Positions 55,113 to 64,000 of a stretch of DNA of 64,000 bases are shown in pieces (the stretch's first letter is position 1; the number at the start of each line of letters is the position of its first letter). The stretch is from Sphaeramia orbicularis. Its lineage: Eukaryota; Chordata; Actinopteri; Kurtiformes; Apogonidae. The position numbers and the translations under genes are program-made. Below the pieces are notes generated by a model, which worked only from the letters and a program-made list of their open reading frames with translations, made no database searches and was not told where the DNA came from. The stretch covers positions 26,431,523-26,495,522 of the forward strand of contig NC_043965.1 in the NCBI RefSeq assembly GCF_902148855.1, read 5' to 3'.

Positions 55113-58100
55113 GTCCAGCTGACCCTGTCCAACAAGATTCAACCACAGTAGAGCTAAATACACCCTAATAATAGTGAGAATAATATCTTAATCCAAATTC
55201 CTTATTTTTATCAGCGCAGTAGTTAGAGTTCTGTGCAATACATTCAATATTTCAGTCATAGTCAGTCAGAGTTAATAACTTTATATCTTCACATTAATCC
55301 TGAAATTTAGATCCAGACTCTGTCAAAGTAAAAAGAAAAAACACAACACATTTCACATGCATGACAATGACTCCAAAATTCTCAGTCATGTATTTTGACA
55401 ATTGCGGATGGATGAATGAATGTTTAAATAAATAGCTCCATGGGGGAGGATGGGGATGAAAAAAGCACCAGAAAAAGCACAAACATGGTCCCTGTTTGTG
55501 CTATTGAAATAAGAGGTCTAGAGGTCCTATGTGGCTTTGAGGAAAAGCTCAATGATTGTGCAGATGAACAGACAGAAGCTAATGATCGCTACACAGCTCA
55601 CAGGGACCTTGGCTGGCGGCCCATAGTTCACTAGAGCTGACACACCAACCAAACACAACACACTGTGCAAATGGACTCGGGGTGCCCAAAACAGCGGCAC
55701 ATTTAAGAAGCATAGTGGGAAAAATTCCACCAATCTGTTTTGCATTCTCAGCACCAACATTTAGACCAAAGGTTTTCACAGCTTTTGTTGGTTTTGTATG
55801 TTTTTTTCTCTCTCCTTTGGAAGCAGAAGTCCTTTGATTCTCAACTCTCTCTGTAAAAACATTAAAAAAGATAATCCATTGGATCTAATTGACACAAAGC
55901 CCTCCGTTCCCCCCTCCTTTCCCTGCTTCTATCCTCTGCCTATGGCCCTCATTTCTTCTGAGAAAGGCCAAGTGTTTTTGTCCTGTAAATACCACGGAGC
56001 AGAGACAAAAAAGACGTCTTTAAAATGCAGTCTACAATCCATTACACATATTCCCCCTGCATATCCATTCAGTAATTATTCATTAGAAAACATTTAACGT
56101 CACAGTGAATTTCACACTAGGCAGTCGAAACACAATAGAGGAGATTTGGCCTATTTTTGGGTGAGGAGTTGGGGGGGTAGGTTGGCTGTACAGAGGAAGG
56201 GTGAAGGCAAAGGAGGGGGGAGGAGGGGAGCAGTATTTGTCTGATCTGAGAACCTCTGAAACGGGGCCGTCTTGAGACAACAGGGACAGACTAAATAGTG
56301 CAGTAACGGTCTGTGCCCCGCTGCTTGCTGTGACACTCATTTAGTGCGCCCCGAGGACGAACAATAGAGGCTTGTTCTTTGCAATCCTGTGCTGTAATTT
56401 GGACTTCATTACTTTGCTCACACGGGGCCCCATGCAAGGATAGAAGAGGCTAGTCAGATGAGAGTGGTTTTTTCCACCTGTCAGCCCCACACCCCCAAAT
56501 GCTCTCACCCCTGTCTGTAACAATACCCCTCACCCCGTGTCCCCACCAATAACCCTCACCCGACCCCCTTCCCATAGCCCCCCCACCCACTTTAAGCCAA
56601 TGAGACAGGTGAACAATATCATTGAAGGAACCCTTTTTGGGACGTCAGAATCAATCTGGAGATGTGATGGTAGTGCTGCTTTTGCGGAATATCTGTGACA
56701 CCCCCTTTTTTCATGGGAACAAACTTCTCTCAGGGCAGCACAAGCAGACAATATGCTGGGACAGCGTGACTTAGGGATCTGCCATACAGTATTACAAGTA
56801 ATAACATGGACAGATAAGCTCCTGTCAAGAGGAAGATTAATGAATGCAGTGGTTATAATAATGCTAATGTTTTAGGTTTATTCAATGCAATGAAGAATCT
56901 AAAGGTTTGATGTCTGCTTTCTGTTATGTGTAAGATTTCTTTGTTGTCTTACAGGTATTTTTAAGAGCGCCATCAACAGCCGGAGTGTTTCTAAGAGAGG
57001 CATTAAACTTTGAATAGGCCTTCTCAGTTGAGGAGCAAACAGTGAAGAGTGATCTGAAGAGAGCATTTGTGTTAAGGGCAATTAATCTGGTGATCATTTC
57101 CTAGATTACCTGGTTAGTTGTTTGGACTATTAAAAAAAAAAATCCTTAAAGCCCTAAATGACATCCTTGAATTTCCACAATCCAAAGATATTGAATTTAC
57201 TTTCATAGAAAAATGTTCCAACTTAATAGCAGGAATAAAAAAACAACAACAAAAGATTAAAACTGATTGATCAATTACCAAAACGGTTGACGATGAACTG
57301 AATAATTGACACCAAACTGATTAATCAACTAATCATTGTAAATCTATCTGAGAACAGAGGGAATTTTCATCCTGTGTTAATGATGACTTAACAGTACTTA
57401 AAATATAATACAAAACATGTAATCTGGGTTGTAATTCTTGGTATAATTAAAAAATCAACAGCTCAATTTGATGTAACAGCGGAAAGAATGATTATGTAAT
57501 GAATCCACAGAGCCATTGTCAGATCAGGTGAGCCTTGCTACCTCAGACCACAACCAATTGTATTTTAATTAAGAGATGGTTCCTCATCTTGGTCTAGAGT
57601 GTCAGTGTCGCCTGAGACTGAGTGACCTCATCTGTTTGAGAAGTAGAGGTGGCTTTAAGAGACAGGGGAGGGGACGCTGTGCTAAGAGCAAAGCAATTTA
57701 GCAGCTAAGTAACAGGAAAGTTTATCTTCCTCTTACGGAGGATTCAAATTGATTATCTCGTACATTAGTGATATGTCCTCTTTAACTCATTGCTCTTGAA
57801 GTCAGTGACACTCCAGCTATTTTTGGTTGAGTCTCTACTGTTCAGGGCCCTCTGCACCTAAAGCAGGTTTCAAGATTAATATAATCAACATTTTAGCTGA
57901 TAGATTATAAGATTATCTTCCAATGTGATTATAAGATTATCGTCCATTTGATTTAGGAATTGTGGATCTTGATGTTACATAAATTCACATTAATGTAAAA
58001 CTTGCTATTCCAGCTTTGTCCAAACCTAAACTGAGGCAACTGCAATCCTTATGGCACACAAGAGGACACACATTTTTACAGCACACAAAAAACCCTCAAA

Positions 58101-61000
58101 CCTGCATTTTAGCGGCTGTATTGTTCTGCTGTCAGATGCAGACTCTCTTAGATCCAAACTGGCAAAGGATTCCCTCTCTCCAGAGAAGTTAAGCAGGAAG
58201 AGAGTGTCCTCCTGTATCTGCTTGCATCGAGACAATCAGTGAACCTGTAAACAGGGGATTGTGACAGTTGGCAAAAGTCCAGTTGACAACACTTGTATAT
58301 TAATAAAAAAAAAAAAAAACTATAACTTGCTCCCCCGCGGATAGTCAGTAGTTCATTGATCCAGGTCTGTGGGGCACAAGGGCTGGATGTTGCATGTGCA
58401 CACATCTGCTCCTCCACATCATCCTGAACCAGGCTCAGGGCACTGCGGCCTGGTACTTAATCATTAATGTGGGAGGTGGAGGAACAGAGAGATCTTATTC
58501 AGTGCTTACCTGAGTATCTACTGCTCTACTGAGTGTAACATAACGATACAGAAACAAGAGCCAAACCACAGCCAATTCAACCGCCCCCCCTCTTCATCTT
58601 CTTCATTAACTTTTATTTCTACTTCACCTTCTTCCTCTCCATCTTTTTCTTCTCCATAAGCTCTGTTACATCACTAATAACAGCGAAATCCCTCAGCGTC
58701 CTCCTCTCTGTTGGTACAGTCGAGGTCTGATTACTGATCTTTGATTAGATGGATGCATTACTTGTTAATGACTTCACTGCATCATACTCTCCTCAGCCAT
58801 AATTTTCAACAGTGTTGTGAGCTGCCATTGCTTGACAGTTCTATAAAACGTTATTGGGTTGAAGCCCAGATGCAATTACTTCCTTTATTGCTTGACTGGA
58901 AACAACAATCAGATAAAAGTTCTGCTTCTTGCATTCAGGTGCCAATACTGTTACTCTACAACCAACTTATTAGTGTCACTAATGTTTTAAAATACTGATG
59001 TAAATCACAGAACAATATGTTAAACCACTCAGCTTTGTGAAGATGATGTATATCTTCTCTTCATTTGATTTAATATGGGCTAAAAGGAGCTACATGCAGT
59101 ATTTCTTCTTTAAAATACTTTTTAAAAATATCCTAAAAGATCATTAGAGTGTGTAGAATAAGGACAGATAAAGTTATACAAAAAATGCCAATACATTGGA
59201 TTTTTGAGATGTGAAAGGAGTATATCCTTGTTGACGGTCTGAAGATTTTTGAGACCACTTGAGCGAGGAGTGACTCACTTTGCTGGTCTCCCATGGTGAG
59301 GAAAACTAACGCCATAGGGCCTTTGACCAAAGCATTAGAAAGTGACAAGATGGGAAGAGAACTGCTAAGAAATAACTTTTACAATCAAAGAAAATGACAA
59401 GTGATAAAAGCTGGAAGCACTGTTGGTTTTTTCACCACTGGACACAGCTCCAAATGAAAAGAATGGAGTTTGATGATGACATTGCAGCATTTCTTCTATA
59501 TGAGTGAGTTAATTATGAAGCTTTTGAAGATTTGAAGTTATTTTATTATGTGATGTTATTTTCTGTTTTTAAGTTCACTGTTTGTTGATCTGTGGTTGTT
59601 CTGACCTTGTTTGGCTGATTCCAAACAAATCTTTTGTACAACACAAACTGTACAGAAAATGGAGGTGATGCTTGGTTTTACTGTGGCTGTTTTCTTTTCT
59701 AAAAACAGAGCTAAGCTAACAGAGCTATAATGTAAACTATCAGCTGATGCAGCACAGGGAGATTATCAGACATAATGTTATTTTGACCGACTATCACTAC
59801 AACCAGCTGTGAGATTTTTGCATGAAGAAAACTTGATGACGCCATTATACAGATGTGTGTAAACAATAAGTTTTATACTTTATTCAATGAGTGATACAGT
59901 CTATAGATCCATTTGTTCATTTGTCCGTGGTTTTAATGGTAAGTGTATTCTGGTACAAAACTTCCCCCTGATGTTGAGAGTTCGAAATATATAACCCTTT
60001 TAAGTACAGGCTCATAAATGTAAAAAGTTAGAACTTGTCTGGTTTAACCATTAACGAAGACAGAGATATCCATACCATCATTTAAATTAAATACACATAT
60101 TTATTTAATTAAATGTATGCAATTTCCACTGCTATGGGTCTCTAAGTCAAAACAATGACAAACTATGTGGTTTAATGAAGTTTTTGTTATGACCGTCTGA
60201 TCAAAAAGTTTTTTCAAATTATGACTATGTTCATTTTATGTAATTACATTCAAAGTGAAATAGCCCAAAGAATCATAAGTTAACATAATATTAAAAGCTC
60301 ACGTAACATTAGATGAGTCAACATTACATTACTATAGGCTACTGATTAGCTTGGTGGCATGCATGAACTAGTGGTCACACATTGTGATAACGTAGATTAA
60401 TCAAAACTGTTGTGTTGCATTTTTAATGACGTTTTATCCCAGGTTTACTGTGTTTCCACACGTAATGGAATTTAATGCCATCGTCAGACGACCTGAAATG
60501 GACTGTAAAGTTGAATATAATGATGGATTTCTTTGACTTCAAAGATTGTTGAAGGCATTTGATGTGATGCAAGTATACAGGCCAACTAAGTATATTTTTA
60601 GGTATTTGATATGAAAATATTACAACTTCAGGTACAAATAAGTGTTTAAACTGACTGGAAATTTAAAACTCAGATTCAGAATTGGAGTTGCATTGGTATT
60701 CGATATCATTTACAGTGGGTATTGTTACTTCAGGAACCACCATACTAAAATGCAGAAGTGTTTCAAGACAGTCTTAAATTTCACGTTGTAGGGAGACACT
60801 TAATAAGAGTCATAAAGTGTTCACCGCTGTAACCAGGTAACCACCACTAGAAAACACACACGCCCTCCCGAGAAACACAGGTGTCCATTTTCTATGTTCT
60901 AGTGACCTAAATGTGGGAAAAGATCAGGTTTCAGCCAATTTATGGATTGATTCATGTTTGGAAAGATTCCAGTCCAGTGGTTGTAATGGGTGACCAGTTG
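55113..61000. other. Non-coding interval upstream of MYO1H, no gene recognised
   Basis: MYO1H's promoter and any upstream exons must lie at the left edge, but no TATA box or CpG cluster fixes a start. A GC-richer, G/C-tract-bearing block (56150-56620) and a higher-complexity block near 57520-57760 are non-coding. A long A-run occurs near 58305-58319. In human the next gene is FOXN4; no forkhead-domain exon was found on either strand. Confidence 0.5.
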
Positions 61001-61029
61001 AGTGTTCAGCATATTTAAATTATTCAATC

Positions 61030-61245
61030 CAGAGAAGTAGTCAAGGTTACCTCCGCCGTCGCCCCACCTCTCCCCCGGCCTAGTGGCCCAGCAATGCTTG
61101 TCCAATCTTAACAAGCTTTGTGCTACCCACTGGGCTCTGATTCAGCACGAGACCCGGCAAATCCAATTACACAGGAGTCAGAGAGGTTGATTTTCCCATT
61201 ATGGATTCCATGCTGAGAATGAGAGCTGATGATAACACTCACATC
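61030..61245. promoter_or_regulatory. Candidate conserved non-coding element
   Basis: A GC-balanced block with AATCCAATTACAC (about 61160-61172) and several homeobox-like ATTA cores, next to a pyrimidine-rich CT tract (61255-61400). No coding potential is visible. Reading it as regulatory is inference from composition. Confidence 0.22.
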
Positions 61246-62380
61246 GCACCACCACTGCCCCCTCTCCCTCTCTCTCTCTTTCTATCCTACTTATTTTGTC
61301 TCCATTTCACAGTTTCCCTCCTTTTATTTCTCCCTCTCTTCCTATCTAATTCCTCTTTTCCCAAAGACCCTCTTTCTTCCCCTGTCCCTTTCTTTGGATC
61401 TCTCCTTCTTTCATAGTCCATTATTCTAATTTTTCAGAGCAGCGTAACGAAGGTTGGCCCCCGTCATCATTTCAGTCCAAAAGTGCTGGGTCAATAAGGT
61501 TATTTCATACCCTAAATAGACATTTTTGGTCAAATATAATTCCACTTGGTCTGTGCAAGAACGTATAACATCATCATGTGCTCTTTGTAACTGTCTGTGT
61601 CATTTTTCCTAGACAAAGTTTCATTTTTTACTAATACTACTATTACAACTAACCCAAAATTGCATTAGACTTCTATAAATCAAGACTGTTATGTGTTTAT
61701 TCAGAGTGTGGATAACCTGTTAAAGGTCACTGCTGAAGCTAAATGCATGATAATTCAGACAACTTGACTTAGGGATGTCTGAGTGCCATCCTTAGAGAAC
61801 ATCATGTGCCTGCTGCGCCAAATAAAAAGGTAAATGAGAGCACTTTTGGAAATTAGGCTCTAACACTCATTCGACTGTGAAAATGAGGAGGACTTTTGCT
61901 CCATTTTCACCCTTTTGGCCACTGAAAAGGACTGACCTCAACCCAGACCAGAGGCTTTGGTGTTGACACAGGTCACACAAAGGCCAATACCAGTGACCTC
62001 TCTAAATCTTAAAGATAGGGCTTTCTGTGATCCTTCAGGACAATAGGTCGGCAACAAACAATTACACTCCAGAGATGAAGGCCAGTCCAGAGACGTTGTC
62101 TGTTATGTTGGAGGGAAGAAGGATTGATGGGACCTGCCGGGACATTTGAGTCTGACCAGTGTTGACCAATTCTATTTTACTGGTGGATAAAACATCCGCT
62201 GCAGTTCAACCTCTCCATTGTCCATTGGGATGAAAACAAACAGATGGCTGATTGTGTAAACGTGTGGTTTTAAATTGTGATAATTCAAAGTAAGTGGTAT
62301 ATTATGCTCTTTTGCATTCAAAGGGCAGTTTACCCAAGTCACAAAAACACCTTATTATACTTATTACTAATTGTGACATA
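61246..62380. other. Non-coding interval with a CT-rich tract
   Basis: 61255-61420 is a (CT/CCT)-rich pyrimidine tract that generates open frames of low-complexity Leu/Ser/Phe. The rest holds nothing recognised. Confidence 0.5.
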
Positions 62381-62384
62381 TACA

Positions 62385-62800
62385 CATTATGTTTTCATGC
62401 ATTTAAGGGATTTTACATTTACTTACATCAATTTCACGGAAACTTACCCTAGTGTTGAATATAACCACAATATGCCTAAATCTAATCCTAACTCTAACTC
62501 TAACCTTAAAACAAGGCAGCTCTTAACCCTCAAAATTAATGATTTACATGTCAGATATTGTGGTGAGTTTTATGTCCTCACAAGCAAGCAATGTCTGTAC
62601 ATTGTAACTGTGGAAACAGGGTTTCGTCCATTACTTAAGAAAACAAATAGGTTTACACACACAGTTTTTTTGTATAGGGTACATGACATTAATGTTGCAT
62701 TCACTTCCTGAAGGCTTAACTGAACTACAACATGTTAAATGTAACTCTAACTCTATCCTTTAAACAACTTAACTCTCAATTGATATGTGAGTTCAATAAT
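62385..62800. repeat. Degenerate CCTAA-type dispersed repeat, two partial copies
   Basis: Segment 62470-62580 ('ctaatcctaactctaactc', then 'cttaaaacaagg', 'cttaaccctcaaa', 'tgtcctcacaagc') matches a widespread teleost interspersed repeat that carries telomere-like CCTAA units and TGTCCTCACAA ends. A weaker copy of its centre recurs at about 62738-62785. The family name is not certain. Confidence 0.45.
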
Positions 62801-64000
62801 TCAAGTGATTTACTTAACAGGGCTGTACATTTTATCCCTATATGGGAGCTAGGGAACCACTAGTGACAGTATATATATTCACGTATTGTATGAAATACAT
62901 AGACATAAAGACGCCTTGTTTCCAGTTCTCTTTTATGTCCATGTAGAAAAAAAAGAGGAACTGGGAAACATAACAGTAACATAATGTGGACTCGCGGACA
63001 ACAAAATGATTATAATACCTATTCGGCCAGTTGGCCAAGGGGGAAAAAAGTATTTTTCATCATAATGTTAATGGATTTTTTCTAATAATTATTTGTCATG
63101 TTGTTTGAAGTCATTATGCAACACACAATATTATTGTTGTATCACAACTACGTATAACTACATTAAATGAATAAGATAGTTGAAGTCACAATTAAATGTT
63201 GGTACATTGTCTTTGTTGCCCTGCCCCTCAAAAAAAAAAAAGAAAAAATATTAAAATGTACTGCTCCCTCATGATCATTTAAAATACCATGAACACCTTC
63301 ATGCACTTGTCATTTGGGCATATGTTCAGTGTTGTGTCATGTCTTTGTGGAGGTGTAATTACACCAAGGCACGATCAGAGAAACATCTTGTAACTTGTCT
63401 TTGACTGAATGACCTATGAAACCTGAGGTCTGACAGTCCGGACACTCTGCTTTGCCCAGGTTGAGCAAACCAAGTCTTTGGCAGGACTGATGCTGTGCCT
63501 TGGCTAAGCATGGCTGACAGCCGCTTCCTCTGTGTGGCTGGAGGGTCACTCTGGGTGACATGGTTTTCTAGGGGACACTGTGTCTCTGCCTGCAGAGGAG
63601 ATTAGAGGGGTGAGCTGACCTCGTTCTCAGAGAGACTAATGTGTTTTGAGTAAACACTTGGTGCAAGACAAAAACACAGGCTACAAACACTGGCCAACCC
63701 TCAGGCGGTGATCCCATTGTTTCCCCATTACTCCTGAACAGGCATGAGAGAGGAAAGCCATCACTCCGTGTTCCCGAGCTGCAGGGAGTCCTGCAGCTCG
63801 GATGCATGGGTGCTACTGAGAACATCCACACAGCCAGGTCAGGACCTGCTCAAAAGGTCACTGCCATTAACTTAACTCAGTATCTTTTATGGGTCATCAC
63901 CATCATCCTAAAGGTTAGCACACAGATGATGTATCCAAACAACAAATATTTTCTAATTTTTGTGTTACAGTAATATGCAGAAGCATATATACCTGCAGTT
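62801..64000. other. Non-coding interval, nothing specific recognised
   Basis: An AT-rich left half with an A-run (63230-63250) and a GC-richer right half (63330-63850) with no convincing exon. The window ends here without reaching another recognised gene. Confidence 0.5.

Noticed and set aside
62277-62711. 144-codon open frame on the plus strand
   Set aside because: Covers the CCTAA-type dispersed repeat, whose units explain the Asn/Ser run.
55113-64000. Possible FOXN4 exons, expected from human synteny
   Set aside because: No forkhead-domain motif found in any frame; the gene, if present, lies beyond the window.

Overview
The window is vertebrate nuclear DNA, almost certainly from a teleost fish and probably a percomorph. 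Small exons with GT/AG borders encode proteins collinear with human orthologues, introns are short (mostly 80-1500 bp), and fish-type Tc1/mariner and SINE/LINE remnants lie in introns. Six protein-coding genes were reconstructed exon by exon from splice sites and reading frame. Their summed exon lengths are all multiples of three and the products have family-typical lengths.

Layout: 1-18660 has no recognisable gene (a long non-coding interval with a few repeat fragments and some conserved-looking candidate regulatory blocks). 18661-25751 (-) mevalonate kinase, MVK. 26266-27785 (+) MMAB, cobalamin adenosyltransferase, divergent from MVK across a 514-bp shared promoter. 28207-31994 (-) an ALDH3B-like gene. 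34516-40999 (-) UBE3B, a HECT ubiquitin ligase. 42068-44715 (+) KCTD10. 46257-55112 (-) MYO1H, an unconventional myosin I. 55113-64000 has no recognisable gene. Apart from the ALDH gene this is the MVK-MMAB-UBE3B-KCTD10-MYO1H block known from human 12q24, with the same relative orientations. Neither outer human neighbour (FOXN4 beyond MYO1H, FAM222A beyond MVK) was found.

The most unusual object is the ALDH3B-like gene between MMAB and UBE3B. Its 500-codon frame is open and its splice sites are canonical, yet all four catalytic positions of the ALDH family (oxyanion Asn, cofactor Lys, general-base Glu, nucleophile Cys) are substituted, at spacings that match ALDH3A1 exactly. It still ends in Cys-Gln-Ile-Leu, a CaaX-type prenylation box like those of ALDH3B proteins. 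It looks like a membrane-tethered pseudoenzyme rather than a decayed copy.

Other points of interest: a 548-bp Tc1/mariner-type element whose terminal repeat now supplies the pyrimidine tract of an MVK splice acceptor; a KCTD10 first exon that contributes only the start codon; two tail-to-tail gene pairs with facing or overlapping poly(A) regions; a 78-bp stop-free in-frame intron in the MYO1H neck; and a CCAAT-rich MVK/MMAB promoter. MVK and MMAB act in isoprenoid/sterol and adenosylcobalamin metabolism and are co-regulated in mammals. KCTD10 and UBE3B both serve ubiquitination.
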